DNA of 64,000 nucleotides from Leptospira alexanderi serovar Manhao 3 str. L 60 (GTDB lineage: Bacteria; Spirochaetota; Leptospiria; Leptospirales; Leptospiraceae), in contig NZ_AHMT02000052.1 in NCBI RefSeq assembly GCF_000243815.2, positions 35,001-99,000 of the forward strand, read 5' to 3'. Numbering within the stretch: the first letter of the stretch is position 1; the number at the start of each line of letters is the position of its first letter. Below the pieces are notes generated by a model. The model worked only from the letters and a program-made list of their open reading frames with translations. It did not search any database and was not told the DNA's origin. The position numbers and the translations under genes were made by a program. Shown here one piece after another: positions 51,741-60,692 of the stretch.

Positions 51741-53103
51741 TTATTTAGAATTCCGACTCACAAAGATTATAGACCGGATATCGACGGACTGAGAGCGATA
51801 GCCATTTTGTCGGTTGTGATTTATCACACGATTCCTTATCGATTTAAAGGCGGGTTTATAGGCGTAGATATATTTTTTGTCATATCCGGATATTAGATAT
51901 CGAGTATTATTTTTAAAAGCTTAAAGTCAGAAACCTTTAGTTTTAAGGATTTTTATCTTAAAAGAATTAAAAGAATATTTCCCGCTCTAATTGCGTTATT
52001 CGTTTTTATTTTGTTATGCGGATATTTATATCTTTTAGCGGAAGATCTAAAACGTTGAGCAAACATGTTATTTTTGGTATTTTGTTTGTATCAAATATTG
52101 TTTATTGGTCTGAAGCCAGTTATTTTGATTCTGGGATTAAATACTACTTCATCTATGGTTAGCGGTCGAAGAGCAGTTTTACATTTTATGGCCGGTTGTT
52201 TTGTTTTTCATTCATAAATATAAGAAGGATTTTCTTAAATTCTTTTGTGCATTCTGGATCGTTTCTTTTTCCATAAATATTTATTTGACCGGAAAGGACC
52301 TTACCTCCGCGTTTTTTCTTCCCCATGGAAGATTTTGGGAATTGATGACGGGAAGCTTTCTCGGTTATATCGCAATTTTCTATAAGGATCGATTCGATTA
52401 TAAATTTAATAACTTATTTCGCAATATCCGATCCATAATCGGTATTTTTTTGATCGGAATCGCTTTCTATTGTATCGATCAGGAGAAAGCGTTTCCCGGA
52501 TGGTGGGCATTGATGCCTTCGATAGGCGCTCTTTTGTTGATTTCCGCCGATAATGGACAGTAATACTGGGTAACAGATTATTCGTCGTCATAGGTCTTAT
52601 CAGTTCATTGCGATCTGATTTTAAAAGTAAATCCTTCCATAGTTGTTCTTTCCGCATATTGGCCGGGTTATTTTTTTCCTCAAGAGATTACTTTTGAAAA
52701 AGATATGGGTCGTTTCAAGGAATCGATTTATTCCTTAAAACGAAGCGGGGTTTCTGATATTGTATTACTTGGGGTCCGTTACCCGAATGGGAAAATCGCG
52801 GACTACTCGATACTTTAATAAAAAGGATTGTCTTTCAAAATGAGAGGGCCATTCCCTTACGGATTCAACCGAAGAATATTAAGAATATAATCGAATTGGA
52901 TAAAAAATTTAGAGAATTGGCGGCTGAGGCGGAAATTGCTTATCTGTCCCCACTCCAACGCTTTGTGCAATAGAGAAGGTTGTCTAACGCGCACCGGTGA
53001 AGGTGTCGATTCTCTGATTTCATTTGATCACGGACACTTAACCCGATCTGGTTCTGAATTTTTAGTCAAACTAATTTTTTCGGAGTTAATTCGGTTTTTT
53101 TAG
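51741..53103 (+). pseudogene. Acyltransferase-3 / SGNH O-antigen acetylase, decayed
   Basis: The remnant of an OafA-type protein. The N-terminus ([37 protein letters not shown]) is followed by an in-frame TAG at 51894-51896, where a Leu codon is expected in GYLISSII, and a TGA at 52056-52058. Frame changes follow. A further membrane segment frame (52201-52563, GRFWELMTGSFLGYIAIF) survives, and the end shows SGNH pieces (FPQEITFEKDMGRF, VRYPNGKIADYSIL, the catalytic DHGHLT near 53030). The decay by several kinds of mutations indicates a genuine pseudogene, so O-acetylation by this enzyme is lost. Confidence 0.85.
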
Positions 53104-53378
53104 AACTTATGTTCAATAATTTGAATACCTATTTTAGGAAAAGAGAATGTTTCAATTTGATTTGAATGAAAGTTATATTTTTTTGTAAAAAATTTAAAAA
53201 TAGGTTTGGCGCAAAAAAAAATTAGAATTTCAAATTTCTTTTATATATTAGAATAATTTGTAATTATCCCAATGATTTATAAAATTAAATAAATTTTCAT
53301 TTTGAAAAAAATACAGAATATTTGAGATAAGTTTTAGTAATTCCTATGAGTAGTAGAAAAACATATTGAGGTACTTTA
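53104..53378. other. AT-rich spacer between the decayed acyltransferase and the next gene
   Basis: About 275 bases of very AT-rich sequence with no gene. A promoter for the next run of genes could lie here, since the decayed gene might interrupt transcription coupling; no clear hexamers stand out. Confidence 0.35.
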
Positions 53379-54605
53379 ATGCACTGCAGACTTTGTAAAA
53401 GTAATAATTTAGCATCTCTGATAGATTTTGGAAATCAACCGATAGTCCATAAACTTACGAAAGCTCAAGAAGTTTTCTCAGAAAAATCCCCCTATTTGCG
53501 CCTAAGCAAATTTTACCCATTTCATTTAGTCTATTGTGTTAATTGTGGGTTTATTCAAATTGAAAATCCAATAGACCCAAATATATTATATGAAAACTAT
53601 TTTACAGTAAGCGGTTGGAAAAGCCAACCACATGTACCGAGGCTCGTAGAAGTAATGGAATCAATTTTTTGTTTAGGAGAATTTGATAAGATTCTTGAAA
53701 TCGGTTGTAACGATGGTAGTTTCTTTGATTATTTAAGAGAAAGACGTTATTCTAATCTTGTTGGGATAGAGCCTACGCTTGATTCTTTTCAGATAGCAAA
53801 AGAGAAAGGTCATAATGTTTTTCATAAATTTTGGAATTATGAATATGCGAAAAATTTTGTTTCTACTGAAGGGAAATTCGATTTAGTGATTACACGTCAG
53901 GTATTGGAACATATTTCAAATTTAGAAGACTTTATGCAAGCGATTCATTTGTCATTGAAAGAAAATGGAGGGCTTATCATTGAAATACCTGATAGCCAAT
54001 GGAATCTTGACTATTTAGATTATTCTCTTTGGGAAGAACATGTGAATTATTTCACGATTGAATCGCTTAGGAATTTATTAGCTCTGAATGGATTTCAAAT
54101 CATACATAGCGAAACTACTTTATTTTCGGGAAAAGCGCTTATCGTATATTGCGAGAAATCCACAAGAAATACAACTGGAGTAAAAAATTCTCACAATGAT
54201 AAAATAATAAATTACGGAAAAATATATCCTAAATTCAAATCTTCTTTACAAAAATATTTGGATTCTTATAAAAATGTGGCAGTTTATGGATGTGGGGCCA
54301 GATCTTGTAACTTTGTAAACTTCCTTGGAATCAAGGATCATATTAAATTCTTTATAGATGATCAAAAGGAAAAGCAGAACGCCTTTGTCCCTGGTTGTGG
54401 ATTAGAAATTTTAAATTCAGAAAACATTTTCGATAAGGCTAAGCATATTCTTTTAGGTGTAAATACTGAAAATGAGTTTAAGGTTTTAAAAAAGAAGGGT
54501 TTAATGAATAGTACTATGAGTTATCATTCCATACTTCCGCCCAGTAAATTATTGCCCGACTTTTGGAAAGAAATGATTTATGGTCAACTACAGTCTGCAA
54601 ACTAA
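53379..54605 (+). CDS. Sugar C-methyltransferase-like protein (zinc-finger, SAM and C-terminal domains)
   Basis: 408 residues with the three-part layout of NovU/TylC3-type enzymes. An N-terminal zinc-binding part (CRLCKSNNL at 3-11, YCVNCGFIQIENP near 55) is followed by the SAM domain with ILEIGCNDGSFFDYL near 105 and VLEHISNLEDF. The C-terminal part has NVAVYGCGARSCNFVNFLG near 305-325 and FFIDDQKEK. Such enzymes C-methylate nucleotide keto-sugars to form branched sugars. A second member follows two genes downstream. It overlaps the WbuC-like cupin gene by 26 bases. Confidence 0.85.
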   Translation: MHCRLCKSNNLASLIDFGNQPIVHKLTKAQEVFSEKSPYLRLSKFYPFHLVYCVNCGFIQIENPIDPNILYENYFTVSGWKSQPHVPRLVEVMESIFCLGEFDKILEIGCNDGSFFDYLRERRYSNLVGIEPTLDSFQIAKEKGHNVFHKFWNYEYAKNFVSTEGKFDLVITRQVLEHISNLEDFMQAIHLSLKENGGLIIEIPDSQWNLDYLDYSLWEEHVNYFTIESLRNLLALNGFQIIHSETTLFSGKALIVYCEKSTRNTTGVKNSHNDKIINYGKIYPKFKSSLQKYLDSYKNVAVYGCGARSCNFVNFLGIKDHIKFFIDDQKEKQNAFVPGCGLEILNSENIFDKAKHILLGVNTENEFKVLKKKGLMNSTMSYHSILPPSKLLPDFWKEMIYGQLQSAN

Positions 54606-55107
54606 AGTTTCCGAGGAAGTATATCATTCTACTGAAAGTCTTTTGGGCATTCAGAAAGGAGATATTCAGAAATTAATCGAAATTGCCAAAAAAACCAAAC
54701 GTCAAAGAGCGAGAATTTGTTCCCATTTCAACAGAGATGAACAGTTGCAGGAAATGTTTATTGTTCATCCTAAGGGGGCGTATGTTCGGCCTCATAAACA
54801 TTTAGGAAAGCCCGAATCTATGATGATTTTGGAGGGCGAGGTTGATTTTATTACGTTTGATGATAATGGTAAAATAGAAAATGCAATGAATATGGGCGCT
54901 TATCACACCGGTAAAATTTTTTATGATAGTATGCGTTCTTCCGTTTATCACACTTTACTGATTCGATCGGAATGGTTGGTATTTTTAGAAATAACAAAAG
55001 GGCCTTTTCGAAAAGAAGATACAATTTTTGCACCTTGGAGCCCGGAAGAGAACGATACAAAAAACGTTTGTGAATTTATGAATAAGATAGATCAGAGATT
55101 AAAATGA
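54580..55107 (+). CDS. WbuC-family cupin metalloprotein
   Basis: 175 residues, single cupin domain. HPKGAYVRPHKHLGKPESMM (about 65-84) has the first cupin motif with its His ligands, and ILEGEVDFITFDDNG the following strand; VYHTLLIRSEWLVFLEITKGPF the second motif. The N-terminal RARICSHFNRDEQLQEMFIV is typical of WbuC, a protein of unknown activity common in O-antigen clusters. It may be a sugar isomerase or epimerase. It overlaps the methyltransferase genes on both sides (26 and 4 bases). Confidence 0.85.
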   Translation: MVNYSLQTKVSEEVYHSTESLLGIQKGDIQKLIEIAKKTKRQRARICSHFNRDEQLQEMFIVHPKGAYVRPHKHLGKPESMMILEGEVDFITFDDNGKIENAMNMGAYHTGKIFYDSMRSSVYHTLLIRSEWLVFLEITKGPFRKEDTIFAPWSPEENDTKNVCEFMNKIDQRLK

Positions 55108-56324
55108 ATCATTTTTATTTGAGAAAAGATTGTAGGCTTTGTAAATCTAAGGATTTGGTCAATGTATTATCGTTGACCCCGACGGCGTTATGCGACGCGT
55201 ATGTAAAAGAAAAGAAAGAACAAGATGTCTATTCTTTGGATCTTTTTCAATGTAAAAGCTGCAATTTTGTGCAGATAGAATGTGTAGTCGATCCAGAAAT
55301 TATATACAGAGATTACATCTATGTAACTACGAGTTCTTCCGGATTGAGCAATCATTTTGAAAATTATGCGAGAGAAGTTTTTGAGAAACTCAACCTAAAG
55401 GCAGATAGTCTAGTCGTAGATATTGGAAGTAACGATGGCACTTTACTTAGCCATTTTAAAGCAAGGAAGGCAAAAGTACTAGGAATAGAGCCTTCGATTA
55501 AAACTGCTGAAGATGCGACTCAGGGTGGAATTGAAACTTTACCGGATTTTTTTGACCCTTCTCTTGCAAAAAAAATAAAAGAAAAAGTAGGGCAAGCTGA
55601 TTTAATTACGATCAATAATTTATACGCGAACATAGACGATTTGCATTCCTTTACGGAAGGATTGGAATTTCTTTTATCACCAAACGGAGTCATTGTGATT
55701 GAGTCTTCTTATTTAGGTGATATGGTGGACAATATGGTGTTTGATTTCATTTATCATGAACATTTGTCTTATTTTTCAATATTACCTCTTATGAAATTTT
55801 TCGATTCATTCGGCTTGAGATTGATTCACTTACAACACGTTGGAACTAAGGGTGGGTCATTTCGGTACTATTGGGCGAGAAAAAGTTCAAATCACTCTGT
55901 TTCGACGGACGTTGAAAAGTTTGTAAAAATTGAAAAAGAAAAGAATATGACCGAGGTTTATTTTAAGAATTATGCGAACCGTATAGATAAAGTAAAAACG
56001 GAATTGATACAAGAACTCGAAAAATCGAAAGGAAAAAGGAAAATTATCGGGTACGGTGCATCGGCGACTTCCACTACATTGATTTATCATTTTGGATTGG
56101 AAAAATATGTAGATTATCTCGTTGATGATAATCCGGGAAAAATTGATACTTATAGTCCAGGCTTGCATATTCCGGTAAAACATCCGGATGTTCTCAATTC
56201 CGAAGGAGATGCGGTTTTAATTGTCTTGGCTTGGCGGTACTTTGATTTGATTCGATCTAAATTAAAAAATCATAAACTCACTTTGATATGTCCGCTTCCA
56301 GAGTTTAAGAAAGCGGAATTTTGA
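55104..56324 (+). CDS. Sugar C-methyltransferase-like protein (second copy)
   Basis: 406 residues with the same three-part layout as the gene at 53.4 kb: zinc-binding CRLCKSKDL and CKSCNFVQIECVVDP, SAM-binding VVDIGSNDGTLLSHF near 110, and a C-terminal domain with RKIIGYGASATSTTLIYHFG and YLVDDNPGKIDTYSPG. The two proteins diverge clearly outside the motifs. Two such enzymes with a cupin between them suggest two C-methylations or two branched sugars. Its ATG overlaps the cupin stop by four bases. Confidence 0.85.
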   Translation: MNHFYLRKDCRLCKSKDLVNVLSLTPTALCDAYVKEKKEQDVYSLDLFQCKSCNFVQIECVVDPEIIYRDYIYVTTSSSGLSNHFENYAREVFEKLNLKADSLVVDIGSNDGTLLSHFKARKAKVLGIEPSIKTAEDATQGGIETLPDFFDPSLAKKIKEKVGQADLITINNLYANIDDLHSFTEGLEFLLSPNGVIVIESSYLGDMVDNMVFDFIYHEHLSYFSILPLMKFFDSFGLRLIHLQHVGTKGGSFRYYWARKSSNHSVSTDVEKFVKIEKEKNMTEVYFKNYANRIDKVKTELIQELEKSKGKRKIIGYGASATSTTLIYHFGLEKYVDYLVDDNPGKIDTYSPGLHIPVKHPDVLNSEGDAVLIVLAWRYFDLIRSKLKNHKLTLICPLPEFKKAEF

Positions 56325-57047
56325 ATGATGAATGATTGTTCTTTAGTGGTAGGTGGATCGAAAGGAATCGGTTTAGAAATTGCTAAATCATTTTCAGAAC
56401 GAGGAGATGAGACTTACGTTTTATCTCGTAATAAAGGAAAATGGCATGGGAATCACATAGAAGCTGATTTATCAAACGAAGGAAATTTAAATCATGTGCT
56501 TCATTACATCCGAAATAATAAGATTCGATTTAAGTATATAGTATTTGCTCAGAAGAATAGGTCTTTACCCGATGACTTAGATTATGAGTTGATGATACAA
56601 CTTAAATCTGTCAAGATTCTCGTCGAAGGAATTACTCCTTTGATGGAAGGAGGGGCCTTTGTTTTCATAGGCTCACCCGCTGGCAGATTTATTGTAAGGG
56701 AGCAGCCGTTAGGTTATCATTTAAGCAAAGCAGCGTTAGAGCATTTGACAAAATATTATGCAGTAAATTTAGGTAAACTTGGTATTAGATTTAATTGTAT
56801 TTTACCTGGAACGGTACTGAAAGAATCAAATAGGGAATTTTATCAAGCGAACGAAGATGTTTCTAATTTATTGAAAAAAATTACTCCTCTTCGAATGTTG
56901 GGAGAAGCAATGGACATTGTGAATGCGGTGGATTTTTTCTCTAGCGAAAAATCTAGGTACATTACCGGACAAGTTATTTTTATAGATGGGGGACAGTCGC
57001 TTGAAGGTCAGGAATCCTTAGCAAGAGGATTGATTCTTTTCGACTAA
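56325..57047 (+). CDS. Classical short-chain dehydrogenase/reductase
   Basis: 240 residues. VVGGSKGIGLEIAKSFSERG (about 8-27) is the Rossmann TGxxxGxG-type motif with VGGSKGIG. The active site Tyr/Lys is in GYHLSKAALEHLTKYYAVN (YxxxK), with the catalytic Ser in FIGSPAGRF. It ends GQVIFIDGGQSLEGQES, typical of FabG-like enzymes. NAD(P)H-dependent reduction of a keto group is expected, possibly on the branched sugar. It starts directly after the methyltransferase stop. Confidence 0.88.
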   Translation: MMNDCSLVVGGSKGIGLEIAKSFSERGDETYVLSRNKGKWHGNHIEADLSNEGNLNHVLHYIRNNKIRFKYIVFAQKNRSLPDDLDYELMIQLKSVKILVEGITPLMEGGAFVFIGSPAGRFIVREQPLGYHLSKAALEHLTKYYAVNLGKLGIRFNCILPGTVLKESNREFYQANEDVSNLLKKITPLRMLGEAMDIVNAVDFFSSEKSRYITGQVIFIDGGQSLEGQESLARGLILFD

Positions 57048-57053
57048 TAATTT

Positions 57054-58172
57054 ATGGAAATACCGTTTGTTGATTTTTATAATAAAAATAATATATCTCC
57101 GGTCAGTCAAAATATAACAGACTTAGAAAAGCATTCCTACAGACGTGAGTCCCTATATATTTCTTTAGGAATATTGCCAAGGTACATAAATAATAGAAAA
57201 ATTATAGAGTTCGGACCGGGCAGTGGACACAACGCAGTTTACACTGCGAGTTTGAATCCTAAATTATATACCCTTGTAGATGGAAGTAGGGTCGGTTACA
57301 GGGCGACTAAAGAAAGGTTTAAAGATCAAGATAATATTGAAGTGATTCATGCTTTATTTCAAGATTTCAGTTCTGAAATTCAATATGATATGGTAATTGC
57401 AGAGGGTTGCCTTCCTCATCAAGCAGAACCGTTACTTCTTATGAATCATATCTGTAAGTTCGTTGATAAAAAAGGGATTTTTTTAATAACTACGTCGAAT
57501 GGTGTTTCCTATCTTTCTGAAACGCTTCGTAGGTTAATGCGGGATAGGTTTTTATCTCCCAACGAGATGACAAAAAAGCAGCTAGATCTATTAATTCCGA
57601 TTTATCAGCCCCATTTAAAAACTTTGCTTAATATGAGTAGACCAGTCGAGGACTGGATACTGGATAGTATCATTCAACCGTTGCAGCATGTTAAATTATT
57701 ATCGATTCCGGATGTTATCAATCATTTGGACGGTAGGTTTGAAGTTTTAGGTTCTTCCCCAAAATTTATTGAGGATTGGAGATGGTATAAGGATATAAAT
57801 TCTAAAACAAAAGGTTATAACCAAGTTGCATTGAATTCATATTACAGGAAAAATTTAAATTTTTTGGACTATCGTTTTAGATTCATTGAACATTCTAAAG
57901 AATTTGGCATAAAGTTGGAAGAACTATGCGATGAAACCTGGACTATCATGTGTAGTATTGAAAAGAGTGAAAGTAACGAAGGATGGAACAGGTTATTTGA
58001 AAACCTTTCCAGTATTCATGATCTGATTTTACAGCTTGCACCTGAAACTGCAAAAGCGCTTAAAGAAATTACGATCTGGTTGAAAGATGGCGATCTCAAT
58101 AATTCCCTACCTAATTTTTCTAATTGGTGGGGAAGAGGGCAACAATATTTAAGTTTTATCAATAATCAGTAA
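57054..58172 (+). CDS. SAM-dependent methyltransferase-like protein with C-terminal extension
   Basis: 372 residues. The SAM-binding motif is IIEFGPGSGHNAVYTASL near 48-65, with TLVDGSRVGYRATKERF as the second strand and DMVIAEGCLPHQAEPLLL the motif-IV region. The C-terminal third (WRWYKDINSKTKGYNQVALN onward) has no known domain. It may methylate a glycan or lipid intermediate. It follows the SDR by six bases; a 103-base gap then precedes the glycosyltransferase. AT-rich composition and codon use resemble its neighbours and differ from the left half of the window. Confidence 0.72.
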   Translation: MEIPFVDFYNKNNISPVSQNITDLEKHSYRRESLYISLGILPRYINNRKIIEFGPGSGHNAVYTASLNPKLYTLVDGSRVGYRATKERFKDQDNIEVIHALFQDFSSEIQYDMVIAEGCLPHQAEPLLLMNHICKFVDKKGIFLITTSNGVSYLSETLRRLMRDRFLSPNEMTKKQLDLLIPIYQPHLKTLLNMSRPVEDWILDSIIQPLQHVKLLSIPDVINHLDGRFEVLGSSPKFIEDWRWYKDINSKTKGYNQVALNSYYRKNLNFLDYRFRFIEHSKEFGIKLEELCDETWTIMCSIEKSESNEGWNRLFENLSSIHDLILQLAPETAKALKEITIWLKDGDLNNSLPNFSNWWGRGQQYLSFINNQ

Positions 58173-58275
58173 GCTTCTGAATAAATTTTATATTTTTATA
58201 ATGTTTAATCCTAACGCGTGCTTAGTTTGAAATTTATAAAATAAATTGACTTTAAATTTGCAGAGTATTTCGTGA

Positions 58276-59517
58276 ATGCTTGTTAAATTGATCCGAATTT
58301 TTAGACGAATATATTATGTTTCTGTGATGTTTTTGAATTTTATTTGGGCTCTTCCATTTTTGTTAATTTTGCGCATTATACGCCCCTTAATATTAATCAG
58401 GTTTTGTAGTATTTTAACTTCTCGAATCGGCCATTTTACAATTGATTCAAGTTATCATTTAGCTACCTTACCGAAGTCGTCCAGATTTCCGAAAGTATAT
58501 CATTGGTTTTGGTTTAGTCCGAACGATTCTGATAGTTCTAATACTTACTGGAGTAGCTTAGTTCGAAAGCGTTTGTATGTTCGCAGTTGGGTAAGGTATT
58601 TAGATTATTTGAATTATAAAATTCCCGGCGGTCAACTTCACATTATCCCACCGCTGTTTGCTTCCAGAGATAAAGATGGATTGTTTCAAAAGGATGTTGA
58701 ACGATTTTCTATTGCCCCTCGGGAAATTAATTCAGCAAAATCATGGTTACGAGAAAAGGGTTGGGTGGATGGAGAGCCGTTTATTTGTCTTTTAGTGAGA
58801 GATTCGAAATATCTTTTATCCAATCCGGTTAATGCAGCATTTGGCGCATCGAGAGGAAATTGGGCATACCATAGCTATAGAGACTCGGATATAGATGCTT
58901 ATGTCAAAGGAATTAAGTATTTTTTGTCTCAGGATTACTGGGTAATTCGAATGGGAAAGTCTTGTGTAAAACCTGTTTCGATCAAACATTCAAAACTGAT
59001 CGATTATCCATTTATTGAAGATCAGGAAGATCTTATGGATATTTGGCTCACTCTCAATGCGAAGCTTTTTATAAGTACTGGAACAGGTATTGATATATTG
59101 CCTAGCATATATAAGTCTCCTGCTTCACTTTATGTCAATGCGTTGCCTTTGCTAAATTTGACATCTTGGCATAAGATGATCTGGGTGCCTAAATACTTGG
59201 TTTGGAAATCTACAGGTAAATATTTGACTTTTAAGGAACATTTGGCCCATAACTATATGGAAACTCAATTTTACGAAGATGCAGGAATACAAATTGTAGA
59301 TTTGGCTCCTGAAGACATTTTAGACGTTTTTCAGGAGCAAGAACGGAGACTTTCTGGATCATGGATAGAGACTGAAGATGATCTAAAAAGACAGAAAAGT
59401 TTTTGGGAGATTTTTAAGGCGTGGCCTGAATTTTCTAAATATCACAATTGGATCCATCCTGAAGCCAGGGTCGGTGCTCATTTTTTGCGAAAAATGGGAG
59501 ATTCTTTTTTCGAGTAA
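58276..59517 (+). CDS. Putative glycosyltransferase, TIGR04372-like
   Basis: 413 residues. N-terminal hydrophobic segments (YYVSVMFLNFIWALPFLLIL, about 12-35) suggest membrane association. The region VYHWFWFSPNDSDSSNTYW, PFICLLVRDSKYL near 160-175, HSYRDSDIDAYVKGIKYFL, and FISTGTGIDILPSIYKSP near 260-275 match the TIGR04372 family of putative glycosyltransferases seen in polysaccharide clusters. The STGTGIDILP loop is probably nucleotide-binding. The donor sugar and linkage are unknown. It is the only clear glycosyltransferase in this part of the locus. Confidence 0.78.
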   Translation: MLVKLIRIFRRIYYVSVMFLNFIWALPFLLILRIIRPLILIRFCSILTSRIGHFTIDSSYHLATLPKSSRFPKVYHWFWFSPNDSDSSNTYWSSLVRKRLYVRSWVRYLDYLNYKIPGGQLHIIPPLFASRDKDGLFQKDVERFSIAPREINSAKSWLREKGWVDGEPFICLLVRDSKYLLSNPVNAAFGASRGNWAYHSYRDSDIDAYVKGIKYFLSQDYWVIRMGKSCVKPVSIKHSKLIDYPFIEDQEDLMDIWLTLNAKLFISTGTGIDILPSIYKSPASLYVNALPLLNLTSWHKMIWVPKYLVWKSTGKYLTFKEHLAHNYMETQFYEDAGIQIVDLAPEDILDVFQEQERRLSGSWIETEDDLKRQKSFWEIFKAWPEFSKYHNWIHPEARVGAHFLRKMGDSFFE

Positions 59518-59582
59518 TACGAATGAATGAAAATATACTAATAAAAACCTATTCTTAGATTTTAGATTATTCAGGAAATTAT

Positions 59583-60692
59583 ATGGAAAAATTGAATAAC
59601 GTTTTGGCAATTTGCTTTTATGGTAGAAGTGGCTCTGTTTTTTTTCAGAGTTTATTTGATGGCCATCCTGAATGTGTAACTATACCTGGTTCGTATATTT
59701 CTGGTTACCAGGATTGGTTTGATGATCTGACGAGTTTGGGAACGTCTGCAGTTATTGAAAATTTTTGTAAAACTTTTAGAGTATTATTTGATCCGTATTA
59801 TATTTCGGATGTCCCTTTACCATGTTGCGGAAAACAACCTGGATTGGACTGTAATTTTCATAAAATGGGTGAAAGGCAGGATGAAATTATTGCAATTGAT
59901 GAGAGAGAATTTAAAGATCATTTATATTCTTTTACTAAAGAAGACTTATTACAATCTTCTGTTAGCTTTTTTAAAGCCCTTCATTTTGCCTATGCTTCTT
60001 GTAAAAAAATGGACCTAACTAAAATTAAATTGATAGTTTTCGCGTTGCATTCTCCTATTTTACGTAGAGCGCAATTTTTATTGGAAATGAATACAAAAAT
60101 TATACATATGATTAGGGAGCCCTTGCAGTCTGCGTTATCTCTTTATAAGCAAAATAATTCAACTCAAGGTATATCTGAAATTTTAAATATTTTATCTTTA
60201 TATAGTCCTATGGAAAATTTTGAAAATGTTACATACGCAGTAAAGCTTGAGGATCTGCACACAAGTCCTGAGAAAGTGATGAAAAATGTAGCACAATTTT
60301 TGAATATATCTTGGAATAATATTCTATTAGAAAGTTCTTTTGGAGGCAAGAAATGGTGGAATCTTTCAGGTACGGATAATATAAGTGGATTTAATAATAT
60401 CATTATTGGTAAAAAATATGAGAATTACGTAACTGAACGAGATAAGGATAAGTTTGCTTTTATATTCAAAAAGTTGTATGAGCTTTGGGGGTATGATCGT
60501 AAAAAACACTTATTTTTAAACATATTTTCCGATTATAAATTTGAATCTAATTTACCTTTTGGGTTAAAAGTAAAGAATAAGTTTTTGTTGATTAAATTTA
60601 TATTAGTACATAGTAATTTTGTTAGATTTTTTTTTGGCAAAAAGAAACTGAAAGTATTGCGATTATTGCCTTTGGAAAACTTTAATGAGTAA
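59583..60692 (+). CDS. Sulfotransferase-like protein
   Basis: 369 residues. The N-terminal loop CFYGRSGSVFFQSLFDGHPE (about 11-30) fits the 5'-phosphosulfate-binding loop of sulfotransferases, and IIHMIREPLQSALSLYKQ near 175 the 3'-phosphate-binding Arg/Ser motif. An insertion with CCGKQPGLDCNFH near 84-96 carries three Cys. The family transfers sulfate from PAPS to hydroxyl groups of glycans or lipids. An APS-kinase-like gene two places downstream supports this. It overlaps the ABC exporter start by eight bases. The acceptor is unknown, and not all proteins of this fold are sulfotransferases. Confidence 0.72.
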   Translation: MEKLNNVLAICFYGRSGSVFFQSLFDGHPECVTIPGSYISGYQDWFDDLTSLGTSAVIENFCKTFRVLFDPYYISDVPLPCCGKQPGLDCNFHKMGERQDEIIAIDEREFKDHLYSFTKEDLLQSSVSFFKALHFAYASCKKMDLTKIKLIVFALHSPILRRAQFLLEMNTKIIHMIREPLQSALSLYKQNNSTQGISEILNILSLYSPMENFENVTYAVKLEDLHTSPEKVMKNVAQFLNISWNNILLESSFGGKKWWNLSGTDNISGFNNIIIGKKYENYVTERDKDKFAFIFKKLYELWGYDRKKHLFLNIFSDYKFESNLPFGLKVKNKFLLIKFILVHSNFVRFFFGKKKLKVLRLLPLENFNE

